Made by a program: the position numbers and the translations under genes | Notes under the pieces: generated by a model | What the model was told of the DNA's origin: nothing | Databases searched by the model: none | Seen by the model: the letters and a program-made list of their open reading frames with translations, nothing else | NCBI GenBank assembly: GCA_017483605.1 | Contig: JAFUWG010000023.1 | Coordinates: 1-64,000, forward strand | Direction: 5' to 3' | DNA from: Bacteroidaceae bacterium | GTDB taxonomy: Bacteria > Bacteroidota > Bacteroidia > Bacteroidales > Bacteroidaceae | Length of the DNA: 64,000 nucleotides | Part shown: piece after piece, positions 1 to 8,420 of the stretch | How the letters are laid out: every line of letters begins with the position of its first letter | Position numbering within the stretch: position 1 is the stretch's first letter

Positions 1-201
1 GCAGATTTTTCACAAATCATGTGGGGGAGCATCTTTGCCCCTTCTTTGTGGGGATGTCAATATCGTCGCTCCTAAAATGGCACGCAGGAAGCCTCGAAAG
101 TGGTCTGAGTCAGACCGCCGAGGTGGTGTGACTCAGACCACTCGGGCGGTGTGAGTCACACCACTTCAGGGGTGACGAGCGTGTCATTTTGTCCTATTGC
201 G
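1..201 (-). repeat. Dispersed composite palindromic repeat, copy A (cut by window start)
   Basis: This copy reads in the reverse orientation of the copies near 32.0 and 56.9 kb. It ends at 186-201 with the block whose complement begins CGCAATAGGACAAAAT. It holds three 23-bp units at 100-122, 123-145 and 146-168. Each is a 19-bp palindrome (for example GTGGTCTGAGTCAGACCGC) plus four bases. Positions 1-99 match the conserved C-rich and ATCTGC-ending flank of the other copies, and the rest of the element probably lies before the window. It sits downstream of the minus-strand lipoprotein gene. No gene was seen in 1-317. Confidence 0.85.
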
Positions 202-254
202 GGCTTCCATGTGGGGTGTGGTGAGGATATGGTGAGGGATGCTTTGGGAGAATG

Positions 255-284
255 AAAAAGGCACAAAGTGGGGACTTTGTGCCT
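255..284 (-). terminator. Rho-independent terminator of the 318-962 lipoprotein gene
   Basis: AGGCACAAAGT at 259-269 pairs perfectly with ACTTTGTGCCT at 274-284 around a 4-nt loop. On the minus strand the stem is followed directly by a run of U (255-259). It lies 34 nt past the lipoprotein stop codon. Confidence 0.85.
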
Positions 285-317
285 AAGGTGTGGGATTCGG
301 GACGGGGTATATGGGGG

Positions 318-962
318 TTAAAGTCCCAGTTCGTTTTTCTTTGATTCGTATTTGCTTTTCAGGGTCATTGCCAGTCGTTTGACTTCGGGGATGCGTTTGC
401 TGTCGTGCTCGACACACAGGTAGAGGTCGTCGAGTTTGCGGAGCATTCCGATGCGGACATCTTGGAAACGTTGCAACTCGGCTTTGGAGTGGACTTTGTC
501 GATGCGGCTGATGAGATTGTTCAGGTTGTCAATCACTCCGTTGGCGGGTACTTCGTATTCACGGCATGTCTTTTCGTATTGGCGGGTGACTTTTTCCTTG
601 AGTTGTTGCACCATCGCTTGTTCGTTGCTGTCCAGGGTGGTGGCCTCTTGTGTGAGTTTCGTGATGTTTTCCAGATAGTCTTTCTTGGCTCTTATCAGGG
701 CGTCAGGCGAGTTGACTGCTGCCAGTTGCTCGAACAGATTGGTCAGTTCGCAATAGATGACGCCGCATTTGGTGCTGACTTCTTCGTTGCTGAGGCTGTC
801 GATAGGGGCTGAGGCTGTTTCGGCTGAGTCGGTGGCGAGGGTCGATGTTTCCGAACTGATGCCTGTGTGTGTGCTCTTGTTGGAGTGCTTGGATTCGCAG
901 GCGCAGAGTGTCAGCAGGCCGCACAGCAGGAGGTGGGGGAGGGCGTGATGAAGTTTGTGCAT
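318..962 (-). CDS. Hypothetical lipoprotein, helical
   Basis: This 214-aa protein is probably exported and lipid-anchored. The chosen start gives a signal peptide with a lipobox at residues 19-22 (LCAC). An upstream in-frame ATG at 1019 would add 19 residues that spoil the signal peptide. After a Ser/Thr-rich linker (about 25-60) the rest is strongly helical and charged, with likely coiled coils. No family was recognised and no catalytic motif is visible. It is the next gene after rpsA on the same strand (85 nt apart), but it has its own terminator at 255-284. The existence of the gene is well supported; its function is unknown. Confidence 0.7.
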   Translation of the reverse strand: MHKLHHALPHLLLCGLLTLCACESKHSNKSTHTGISSETSTLATDSAETASAPIDSLSNEEVSTKCGVIYCELTNLFEQLAAVNSPDALIRAKKDYLENITKLTQEATTLDSNEQAMVQQLKEKVTRQYEKTCREYEVPANGVIDNLNNLISRIDKVHSKAELQRFQDVRIGMLRKLDDLYLCVEHDSKRIPEVKRLAMTLKSKYESKKNELGL

Positions 963-1047
963 AATCTGATGGGATGTGTGGGGGATAGTAAGAAAGAAGG
1001 GACATATCCGTGTGGACATGTCCCTTTGATATGTTTCGAGAATCTGA

Positions 1048-2841
1048 TTACTTAGATTCTGTCATCTTCTCCTTGAGGGCTGCAAGGGCGTCGATGTCAC
1101 CGAGAGAAGTTGCTGCAGCAACGTTCTTGATGACTGGAGCCTGCTCCTTCTGAGGACGGGCTGCCTTCTTGGCTGCTGTCTCGGCCTTCTTTGCTGCCTT
1201 TGCCTCAGCGCGGGCAACATCTTCGAAGATGCGAGAGTGAGACAGGATGATACGCTTTGCGTCCTTGTTGAACTCGATTACCTTGAAGTCGAGGGTCTCG
1301 CCGAGTTGTGCCTGGCTGCCATCTTCCTTCACGAGATGCTTTGGAGTAGCGAAGCCTTCTACACCACCTTCGAGAGCGATGACTGCACCCTTGTCGAGCA
1401 CTTCTGTCACCTTGCCCTGGTGGATAGAATCCTGAGTGAAGATTTCCTCGAACTTGTCCCAAGGATTCTCTTCAATCTGCTTGTGGCCGAGAGAGAGACG
1501 ACGGTTCTCCTTGTCGATGTCGAGCACCTGAACCTCGATGGGCTCGCCAATCTTGGTGAACTCTGATGGGTGCTTTACCTTCTTGGTCCAAGAGAGGTCT
1601 GAGATGTGGATGAGGCCGTCAACACCTTCTTCCACCTCAACGAATACGCCGAAGTTGGTGAAGTTGCGAACCTTGGCTGTGTGGCGGCTGCCCACAGGAT
1701 ATTTCGTCTCGATGTTCTCCCATGGGTCTTCCTTGAGTTGCTTCACGCCGAGTGACATCTTACGCTCTTCGCGGTCGAGGGTGAGGATGATAGCATCTAC
1801 CTCGTCGCCCACCTTCATGAACTCCTGTGCAGAGTGGAGGTGTGCGCTCCAAGACATTTCAGAAACGTGGATGAGACCTTCTACACCTGGAGCAATCTCG
1901 ATGAATGCACCGTAATCTGCCATCACGACAACCTTGCCGTGTACCTTGTCGCCCACCTTGAGGTCTGCAGAGAGAGCATCCCATGGGTGTGGAGTCAACT
2001 GCTTCAGACCGAGAGCGATACGCTTCTTCTCGTCGTCGAAGTCGATGATAACAACGTTCAGTTTCTGGTCGAGTTCGACAATCTCCTTAGGATCGCTCAC
2101 GCGGCCCCAAGAGAGGTCTGTGATGTGGATGAGACCGTCAACACCACCGAGGTCGATGAATACGCCATAGTTGGTGATGTTCTTGACTGTACCTTCGAGA
2201 ATCTGACCCTTTTCGAGTTTAGAGATAATCTCCTTCTTCTGCTGCTCGAGTTCAGCCTCGATGAGAGCCTTGTGGCTAACCACCACGTTGCGGAACTCCT
2301 GATTGATTTTCACAATCTTGAATTCCATCGTCTTGCCCACAAATGTATCGTAGTCGCGGATAGGCTTCACGTCAATCTGTGAACCTGGGAGGAATGCCTC
2401 TGTGCCGAGAACGTCAACAATCATACCGCCCTTAGTGCGGCACTTCACGAAGCCTGTTACGATTTCGTCGTTTTCGAGGGCTGCGTTCACACGCTCCCAA
2501 GAGCGGCTCTGACGTGCCTTCTTGTGAGAGAGAACGAGTTGACCCTTCTTGTCTTCCTGATTCTCGATGTAAACCTCAACCTTGTCGCCAACCTTGAGGT
2601 CTGGGGCATAGCGGAACTCGCTGCGTGGGATGATACCCTCGCTCTTGTAGCCGATGTTCACAACGACTTCGCGGTCGTTCACGGCGGTAACGGTACCGTC
2701 CACAACCTCGTTGTCGTTCACGTTGTTGAGCGTGCCTTCATAGGCAGCAGTCTGAGCGGCCTTGTCAGCAGCGCTCACGCCGTCATTTTCAAAGGCTTCC
2801 CAATCGAAACCTTCCAGCGGTTTAATGTCTTTAATTGCCAT
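1048..2841 (-). CDS. rpsA: 30S ribosomal protein S1
   Basis: This protein binds mRNA on the small ribosomal subunit and helps start translation. It is 597 aa long, as is usual in Bacteroidota. Successive S1 (OB-fold) domains are visible, each with the pattern GxVxxxxxxGxFVxxxxGxxGLIHxSxxSW. Good examples are 'GVFIDLGGVDGLIHITDLSW', 'GAFIEIAPGVEGLIHVSEMS' and 'GVFVEVEEGVDGLIHISDLS'. The C-terminus is a Lys/Ala-rich tail. A TAACTTTG-type promoter lies upstream at 2931-2962. The identification is secure. Confidence 0.97.
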   Translation of the reverse strand: MAIKDIKPLEGFDWEAFENDGVSAADKAAQTAAYEGTLNNVNDNEVVDGTVTAVNDREVVVNIGYKSEGIIPRSEFRYAPDLKVGDKVEVYIENQEDKKGQLVLSHKKARQSRSWERVNAALENDEIVTGFVKCRTKGGMIVDVLGTEAFLPGSQIDVKPIRDYDTFVGKTMEFKIVKINQEFRNVVVSHKALIEAELEQQKKEIISKLEKGQILEGTVKNITNYGVFIDLGGVDGLIHITDLSWGRVSDPKEIVELDQKLNVVIIDFDDEKKRIALGLKQLTPHPWDALSADLKVGDKVHGKVVVMADYGAFIEIAPGVEGLIHVSEMSWSAHLHSAQEFMKVGDEVDAIILTLDREERKMSLGVKQLKEDPWENIETKYPVGSRHTAKVRNFTNFGVFVEVEEGVDGLIHISDLSWTKKVKHPSEFTKIGEPIEVQVLDIDKENRRLSLGHKQIEENPWDKFEEIFTQDSIHQGKVTEVLDKGAVIALEGGVEGFATPKHLVKEDGSQAQLGETLDFKVIEFNKDAKRIILSHSRIFEDVARAEAKAAKKAETAAKKAARPQKEQAPVIKNVAAATSLGDIDALAALKEKMTESK

Positions 2842-2930
2842 AAATGTGAATAAAAATGTTTGTTTAATTAATAAAGTTAGACATTATGTTGATAAAATCT
2901 AATCTCTTTTTGTTTGTCTCAAAACGGCTG

Positions 2931-2962
2931 CAAAGTTAGTGATTTTCTGCCAACTACACAAA
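2931..2962 (-). promoter_or_regulatory. Promoter of rpsA
   Basis: On the minus strand the -7 box TAACTTTG is the complement of 2931-2938. A -33 TTTG is the complement of 2959-2962, with a 20-bp spacer. This is the typical Bacteroidota sigma-ABfr arrangement. The rest of the 428-bp gap 2842-3269 contains a hairpin at 3134-3149, a G8 tract at 3182-3189 and a plus-strand promoter. No ORF there is convincing. Confidence 0.75.
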
Positions 2963-3181
2963 AAACAGACCATTATTTTTGTGTCGGGCGGCATGAATGG
3001 CTCCTTTTTATCGACAAAAAGCATTTTAGGGAGCCTTTTCTGTCTGTTTTCTTGCTTCGAGCCGTAAAGGGGCGTTCACCGTTCTTTTCATGCGTGGAAT
3101 CGTATGGAGAAAGACAATTAAAGAGTTGAGCCACCACCCAAAAGGGTGGAAATGTGGGACGTTAGCATAAATTAACAATTC

Positions 3182-3218
3182 GGGGGGGGTAAAAGTTCCT
3201 TTTTTGTAATTATCTTTG
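3182..3218 (+). promoter_or_regulatory. Promoter region with G8 tract before the 3270 lipoprotein gene
   Basis: A plus-strand -7 box TATCTTTG is at 3211-3218. The place expected for the -33 element is taken by an uninterrupted run of eight G (3182-3189) and the base after it. A hairpin, CCACCC-aaaa-GGGTGG, lies further upstream at 3134-3149. The G tract may be unstable in length, but that is an inference. Confidence 0.55.
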
Positions 3219-3269
3219 TGGTATAGTTATGTTGTATTTAATTTAAATTTAAATATGTGAAAATCGACT

Positions 3270-3917
3270 ATGAAAAAGTTTTATTGTGTACTCATGGGTA
3301 TTGCGAGTCTTGCGATAGTGACGGCTTGCGGCGAGAAGAAGGCTGCGTCTGTAACAGGTGACGAGGTGCTTGACCAGAAACTGGAAAAGGCAGAGAAGAA
3401 ACTCTCCGAAATGACAGGTGTGGAACAATGCGAAGCAACCTGGGCAAAACGCTATGGCGGCAAGTTGACCGTGGCTGACGTGCAACCTGACTTCGATTAT
3501 GAGGAAGTGGTGGAAGGTTTTGACTGCTTCATGGGCAACGGGGTCAATATCGGCAAGGCTGTCTATCGGAAGAAGGGCGGTGCGAAAATCACGTCCGACG
3601 AATGGAAGGCATACGTCACTAAGATTTATGGTGTGACGAAAAAACTGGCTGCTGATGGCAAGGTTCGTCGCGGTTTCGGTTCCGACCTGGATGTGAAGAC
3701 TCGTGACCAGGCTTTGGAGGAGAAATCGTTGGAAACGATTCTCGGAGAAGGAGACAACTTGCAGTGGGCGTTCCTGAAGAACGACTTGTTTGAGGCCTGC
3801 TATCTGTCGTTTGTGGATGCGGGCGACCTCAGTGAAATCACCCTCACCATTGGCGAAGGTACACAGAAGAACTTTGAAGAAGCCCTCAAGGATGCTGAAA
3901 AGTACCTGAAGGACTAA
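3270..3917 (+). CDS. Hypothetical lipoprotein
   Basis: This 215-aa protein has a signal peptide ending in the lipobox VTAC (Cys20), so it should be lipid-anchored in the envelope. The mature part is mixed alpha/beta with a charged helical C-terminus. No known domain was recognised. It is the first of three plus-strand genes encoding exported proteins (3270, 3956 and 5629), spaced 38 nt apart, which suggests an operon. Upstream is a promoter with a G8 tract. The function is unknown. Confidence 0.75.
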   Translation: MKKFYCVLMGIASLAIVTACGEKKAASVTGDEVLDQKLEKAEKKLSEMTGVEQCEATWAKRYGGKLTVADVQPDFDYEEVVEGFDCFMGNGVNIGKAVYRKKGGAKITSDEWKAYVTKIYGVTKKLAADGKVRRGFGSDLDVKTRDQALEEKSLETILGEGDNLQWAFLKNDLFEACYLSFVDAGDLSEITLTIGEGTQKNFEEALKDAEKYLKD

Positions 3918-3955
3918 GACGTGGCATATTATTAACCTCTAAATCTTCGATAATA

Positions 3956-5590
3956 ATGAAAAGATTACAAATGACGTTAGCGTGTCTGGCTGCTCTGCTG
4001 CTGATAGGCACAGCCGATGCGAACGCACAAGGCGTTCTGAAGAAACTGAAGCAGAAGGCTGAAAGTGCCATCACGAAGGTGGCTGGTTTGAACAATGACG
4101 AAGCGAAGGATGAGGACGACCAAGGCGATGCGGTGGCTGTGCCTCAAGGCTCTGACATCATCCAGAAGCGGAAGCAGACGACGCTGCTGTGGGACGGTGT
4201 GGTGAAACCCAGCACTGCCACCACGTCGCAGGCACTCTTGGCAGAACTGCCCTCACTTCCTTCGGCTGAGAAGATGGCTCGAAGCACACAAGAAGAGCGT
4301 GATGCTTATTACATGAAGATTCTGGCTGTGACGGAACGTGCCACTCAGTTGGAAGAGGATGCCACGGGGTGCTCGGATGCCGAGACAGAGGCTGAACGCC
4401 AGAAGTGGGAGAACAAAATCTGCGACCAGTTTGGCATCACGCAGAAGGAACTGGAAATATTGGGGGATGACAACATTCCTGAGTCGCAAAAAGAGCCTAT
4501 CCGCCAGAAGATGATGACAAAAATGTTGGGTGTTGACACGAGTGATGGCGAAATGGAGAGGTTTGCCAACATGAGTGAGAAGGAGCAGGAGGCGTACATC
4601 AAGGCACATCCTGAGTTTGTGGCAAAGATGCAGAAGGCGGCTGCCAATGCGGTGGATTTTGGACAGCAGATGAAGCAGATGACGAGTGGGGCAGTGACGC
4701 TGGAAACTCGGATGGCGAAACTGGCGCAGGATATGCAGAAGTTCGTCGAACGGGAAATCGCCCACGACTATTCGGCTCTGGGCGTGAAGTATAACAGCAA
4801 GTTGGAGAAAATCTACAAGCAAATCTTTGCTACAGATGACATGGCACAGGTGGATGCCCTCTATGCCGAGGCTGACGAACTGCTCTACAACTATCGACTG
4901 GAGGCAGCCAAGGAGTATCGTGCTTCGCTGGTACGCCAGATTGACAAAGAAAAGAAGTATCTGGCTGAATATAACAGCATTATGGGCGATGCCGTGAAAG
5001 ACGGAACCATCCCTCAATGTGCCTTTGAGCGTGCTGACTTCAACATGGTGATAAGCATTGCCAACATCCTGGAGGATGCCTATAAGGACATTCCTGAACT
5101 GGATGCTTCGCCTGTGGAGAAGAAGGTGCTCTACACGCTGCCAAAGGGATATGGGTTCGCCATTTCCGAAAACCGATGCTACGTGGGCTTTCCAAGTGGA
5201 GGTGTGACCGGTGCCGGTGCCAATGCCGGAAGAGGCGGCGGTCCCATCTGTTGGCTGTTGGAAAAGTGGCCTATGCTGGTGGCTAATGAAAAGGGGCATG
5301 GCGTATTGACTTGCAATGGTGTGAAAGACATCACAGAGGAAGAATTGGTGCAGTTCAACAAGAAAGCCTCCTATAAGAACATGAAGGACCAGAGAAAGAA
5401 GGAGAAGCCTGCCTACGGCAAGTATAAGAGTCGTAGCGGCAAGCGTACCGTGGAGTATGCAGAGGACGGCTATCTGGTCATCGAGGGCATGAGTTACTTC
5501 GACCCTGTTTCCTTCTCGGCACAGGAAGACAAACTACAATGGGTGGAGATTGACGGCAATCAGATAGTGCTCTGCACCTATAAACTCTAA
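3956..5590 (+). CDS. Hypothetical exported coiled-coil protein
   Basis: This 544-aa protein has a cleavable signal peptide (residues 1-25, ending ANAQ). Residues 30-360 are rich in Glu, Lys, Gln and Ala and look mostly helical. A Gly-rich stretch (about 415-430, with 'GAGANAGRGGG') comes before a C-terminal beta-rich region. No enzyme motif is evident. It lies 38 nt after the 3270 lipoprotein gene and 38 nt before the lysozyme-like gene, so the three are likely co-transcribed and may form an envelope complex (inference). No family was assigned. Confidence 0.75.
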   Translation: MKRLQMTLACLAALLLIGTADANAQGVLKKLKQKAESAITKVAGLNNDEAKDEDDQGDAVAVPQGSDIIQKRKQTTLLWDGVVKPSTATTSQALLAELPSLPSAEKMARSTQEERDAYYMKILAVTERATQLEEDATGCSDAETEAERQKWENKICDQFGITQKELEILGDDNIPESQKEPIRQKMMTKMLGVDTSDGEMERFANMSEKEQEAYIKAHPEFVAKMQKAAANAVDFGQQMKQMTSGAVTLETRMAKLAQDMQKFVEREIAHDYSALGVKYNSKLEKIYKQIFATDDMAQVDALYAEADELLYNYRLEAAKEYRASLVRQIDKEKKYLAEYNSIMGDAVKDGTIPQCAFERADFNMVISIANILEDAYKDIPELDASPVEKKVLYTLPKGYGFAISENRCYVGFPSGGVTGAGANAGRGGGPICWLLEKWPMLVANEKGHGVLTCNGVKDITEEELVQFNKKASYKNMKDQRKKEKPAYGKYKSRSGKRTVEYAEDGYLVIEGMSYFDPVSFSAQEDKLQWVEIDGNQIVLCTYKL

Positions 5591-5628
5591 GGAGGGAATC
5601 TTTTGTACCCACCAACTTTCGAATCGGA

Positions 5629-6339
5629 ATGCTTGATATGCTAAAATGTAAATGGATGCTGTGGTTGCTGCTTATGATGGGCAGCACCACAGCATTTGCT
5701 TTGAATCACAAGCGGGTTTTTGGCGACGATTGGCTGAAGGCGGAACTGTATGTGAAGGAGCACCGTGTGGAGTGGAGGGAAACCTTCGACTACTTTGGCG
5801 TGGATGCCTCGGTGGCAGAGGCGGTGGTCTTTCCCGAACTGGTGAGGTACAGCATGTGGCAGGACGAGATTGAGAAGGCGGCTGTGAGCAGTCTCTATGT
5901 GGCTGGCGGGAAGCTGCAAGCCAACTTCTCGATTGGACGATTCCAGATGAAGCCTTCCTTTGCTGAAGAAGTAGATGCTGAGTGGAATCGCTCGGCATTG
6001 GCAAGGGAGTTTGGCTTTGTGTTCGACACGCACGACACCGACACGGCACGTCGCAACCGATTGAGACGCTTGAACGACACCGTGGGACAGGTGCGTTATC
6101 TTGCCATCTTCATTCGCCTACAACATTTTCGTCATCCCGAACTTTCCCGACTCACAAAAAAGGAGCAGGTGCGCTATCTTTCGACTGCTTACAACCGCTC
6201 CTACATGGCTTCGTGGAAGGAGATTCTGCACATGGAGCAGGAACGCCATTTCCACACTGATATCATCAAGACTCGCTACACACGCCTTTTCTGCTATGGC
6301 GACATTGCCGTAGAGTTTTATGAGCGTGCGAAGAAGTAA
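5629..6339 (+). CDS. Lysozyme-like (transglycosylase superfamily) exported protein
   Basis: This 236-aa protein has an N-terminal signal segment (residues 4-24, ending TTAFA). The mature region contains a Glu in 'VVFPELVRYSMW', which fits the catalytic Glu helix of lytic transglycosylases. A later segment, 'SIGRFQMKPSFA', resembles the GLMQIMPxTA motif of the SLT family. Peptidoglycan cleavage is therefore likely, but the match is distant. A second ATG at 5638 could also be the start. It is the third gene of the 3270-6339 cluster and ends 12 nt from the convergent GH43 gene. Confidence 0.6.
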   Translation: MLDMLKCKWMLWLLLMMGSTTAFALNHKRVFGDDWLKAELYVKEHRVEWRETFDYFGVDASVAEAVVFPELVRYSMWQDEIEKAAVSSLYVAGGKLQANFSIGRFQMKPSFAEEVDAEWNRSALAREFGFVFDTHDTDTARRNRLRRLNDTVGQVRYLAIFIRLQHFRHPELSRLTKKEQVRYLSTAYNRSYMASWKEILHMEQERHFHTDIIKTRYTRLFCYGDIAVEFYERAKK

Positions 6340-6351
6340 ATCCCGATTTTT

Positions 6352-7416
6352 CTATTTTGTTGTTTCCAAAACAGGCCAACCTTTCTCGTCGAAGTGCATT
6401 TTCCGGAGAAATATCTTCGCTCGTCCGTTCTCTGACTTGACGTATGCGTGGCTGAGGAAGTACCACTGGCCGTCGAACTGATAGGCGGAGCAATGTCCTG
6501 CACCGAAGAACTCCTCGTTGGGGCCGATGAGGGTGTCGCCGCCACCTTTTTCCATTGGCTGCCCTTTGCTGTCAATGTATGGACCCGTGATTTTCTTGCT
6601 CCGTCCCACCACGGTGCGGTAGGTGCTGCGTTCGCCTCGGCAGCAATAGTCGAAACTGACGAAGAGGTAGTAGTATTTGCCGTTCTTGATGATGAAAGGT
6701 GCTTCCACCGCGTTCTCGCCTGCCTCGATGGTGTCGTTGCCCTCGATGGTGAAATTGGCTACCTGGTCAATGTCGGCAATGCTGAGTTTTCTGCCCACAC
6801 GCCGAGAGATGGTCTTGGGCTTTGAGGCGAGGGTTTTGAAGTCTGGCTTGAGTTTCACCAACTGGATGCCGTCCCAGAAGGAACCGAAGGTAAGCCAAGG
6901 CGTACCTTTCTCATCTACAATCAGATTGGGGTCGATGCTGTTGTAGTTGTCCACATGCTGATGGGAGAGGATGACCGGACCTTGGTCAACCCACAGATAA
7001 TCGGGCGACGTGGGGTCGAGCGTCTTGTTGGTGGCGAGTCCGATGGCGGAACGGTTTTTGCCGAAGGTGGAGCATGAGTAATAGAGCAACCACTTGCCGT
7101 CGTGGTAGGAAATGTCGGGAGCCCAGGTGTGGCCGCGATAGCCACGGATGGAATCGACTGCCCATTGCGGAGTGGTGCTGAAGGCGGATTTCTCCTGCTG
7201 CCAGGTCTTTAGGTCGGCAGACGAAATGCTGCTCACTCCCATGCCGGTGGAGAAAATGTAGTAGCGGCCATCCTCGCCACGAGCCATCACGGGGTCGTGA
7301 ACATCGGGATTTTCGGCGTTGAAAAAGAAACGGGGACGACGACGCTCTTGTGGTGCGTCCTGTGCCGATGCGGCGAGCGTGAGGGCTGCGAAGAGCAGTG
7401 TGAAGATTTTTTTCAT
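6352..7416 (-). CDS. Glycoside hydrolase family 43, arabinanase-like
   Basis: This predicted secreted enzyme acts on arabinan or arabinose-containing hemicellulose. The start at 7416 gives a 354-aa protein with a clear signal peptide ('MKKIFTLLFAALTLAASAQ'). Upstream codons of the same frame run into an AT-rich repeat and are not coding. Family features are the HDPV start of the first blade (general-base Asp), 'WAPDISYHDGKWLLYYS', 'SIDPNLIVDEKG', the catalytic Glu in 'EAPFIIKNGKYYYLF', and 'FGAGHCS', which supplies the central His of endo-arabinanases. Inverting arabinanase activity is the best guess; arabinofuranosidase or xylosidase activity is possible. It follows prmA on the same strand but is separated from it by a 33-bp inverted repeat. 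Confidence 0.85.
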   Translation of the reverse strand: MKKIFTLLFAALTLAASAQDAPQERRRPRFFFNAENPDVHDPVMARGEDGRYYIFSTGMGVSSISSADLKTWQQEKSAFSTTPQWAVDSIRGYRGHTWAPDISYHDGKWLLYYSCSTFGKNRSAIGLATNKTLDPTSPDYLWVDQGPVILSHQHVDNYNSIDPNLIVDEKGTPWLTFGSFWDGIQLVKLKPDFKTLASKPKTISRRVGRKLSIADIDQVANFTIEGNDTIEAGENAVEAPFIIKNGKYYYLFVSFDYCCRGERSTYRTVVGRSKKITGPYIDSKGQPMEKGGGDTLIGPNEEFFGAGHCSAYQFDGQWYFLSHAYVKSENGRAKIFLRKMHFDEKGWPVLETTK

Positions 7417-7500
7417 TGTTTTGTGGGTTAAATAATTGTCAGTTAGTCTGTTACGATGGACAGATGCCGCCATCCCCTTTGCCTCGACAGGGGAGACGAT

Positions 7501-7609
7501 CTTAAAACTAAACTTAGATTTTATAAAATTCAACTTAAATTTTATAAAATTGAACTTAAATTTATATAAATCTAACTTGAATTTTATAAAATCTAAGTTT
7601 AGTTTTAAG
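7501..7609. repeat. AT-rich array of 21-bp units forming a perfect 33-bp inverted repeat
   Basis: The arms 7501-7533 and 7577-7609 are perfect reverse complements. The region between and within them consists of four 21-bp units (7511-7531, 7532-7552, 7553-7573, 7574-7594). Each unit starts AACTT and has a core such as ATTTTATAAAAT, which is itself palindromic. The right arm covers the stop codon of prmA (7605-7607). It could end transcription or form a cruciform. It is clearly not a simple terminator with a GC stem. Confidence 0.9.
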
Positions 7610-8420
7610 AACACTCGCTGCTATCGCCCGCTGGCTTGTGCAGTTTCATCACCGTCCAGTTGTTCCTTTCGACTACTTTTTCGACCGAAAGTTTATTCTC
7701 GGAGGCGACTTTTTTCATGTCGGGCACGTCTTCGGTGAAGAAGCCCGAGATGAACAGGGTGCCGCCAGGGAGGAGGTGCTGCACGTAAGTGGGCATGTCT
7801 GTCGTCAGGATGTTCTTGTGGATGTTGGCGACAATGGTGTGGAAGGTTCCTTCGATGGCGGAGGCGTCGCCCAACACCACCGACACATTATTTATATTAT
7901 TAAGGGCGAAATTCTCCTTGGCATTCTCCACGCTGAACTCGTCAATGTCGATGGCGACGACCTCTTGTGCCCCTCGCATCGCCATGGCAATGCCAAGCAC
8001 ACCCGTGCCGGTGCCCATGTCGAGCACTCGCTGGCCAGTAAAGTCTTCAGCCAAAAGCAAGGAGGTGATTTGATAGGTCGTCTCGTGCGAACCCGAACCG
8101 AATGCCATGCGAGGGTTGAGACGGATGCCGAACTCACGCTCCAGAATGGGGTCGAAGTGGTGCTGTTCCCACTCTTCGTTCCAGTCCTTGTTCTCGAGGG
8201 TGTGGACGGTGTAAGAAAATTGGCAGTCGGGGATGAAGATGTTGTCGAGGGTGTCGTTGAGGCTTTCCTCACAAAAGTCCTGTTGGGGAATGTACGCCTT
8301 GATGCCCGATTCGGTCTGCTCAAAACTGTCGAAGCCAATCTCGCCCAGCATGGCGCAGAGGATGTCGCAGGCGGCTTCGGAATAGGGGGTGACGGTGATG
8401 TCGGTGTAGAGATATTGCAT
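7605..8420 (-). CDS. prmA: Ribosomal protein L11 methyltransferase
   Basis: This enzyme transfers methyl groups from S-adenosylmethionine to ribosomal protein L11. It is 271 aa long. The N-terminal third is the substrate-recognition domain. The SAM-binding motif I is 'VLDMGTGTGVLGIAMAMRGA', followed by the acidic 'VVAIDIDEFSVENA'. The NIHKN segment corresponds to the catalytic-loop region of PrmA. The start overlaps the stop of the GH25 gene by one base, so the two are probably translated from one message. Its stop codon lies inside the inverted repeat at 7501-7609. Confidence 0.92.
   Translation of the reverse strand: MQYLYTDITVTPYSEAACDILCAMLGEIGFDSFEQTESGIKAYIPQQDFCEESLNDTLDNIFIPDCQFSYTVHTLENKDWNEEWEQHHFDPILEREFGIRLNPRMAFGSGSHETTYQITSLLLAEDFTGQRVLDMGTGTGVLGIAMAMRGAQEVVAIDIDEFSVENAKENFALNNINNVSVVLGDASAIEGTFHTIVANIHKNILTTDMPTYVQHLLPGGTLFISGFFTEDVPDMKKVASENKLSVEKVVERNNWTVMKLHKPAGDSSECS

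Noticed and set aside
405..812. Plus-strand ORFs opposite the first lipoprotein gene
   Set aside because: They lie wholly inside a minus-strand gene with a lipobox and terminator, and the translations look like shadow sequence.
2914..3129. 71-aa plus-strand ORF before the 3270 gene
   Set aside because: It overlaps the rpsA promoter on the other strand and shows no family or start signal.
4253..5299. 348-aa minus-strand ORF
   Set aside because: It is antisense to the 544-aa exported protein gene, which has a signal peptide and fits the operon.
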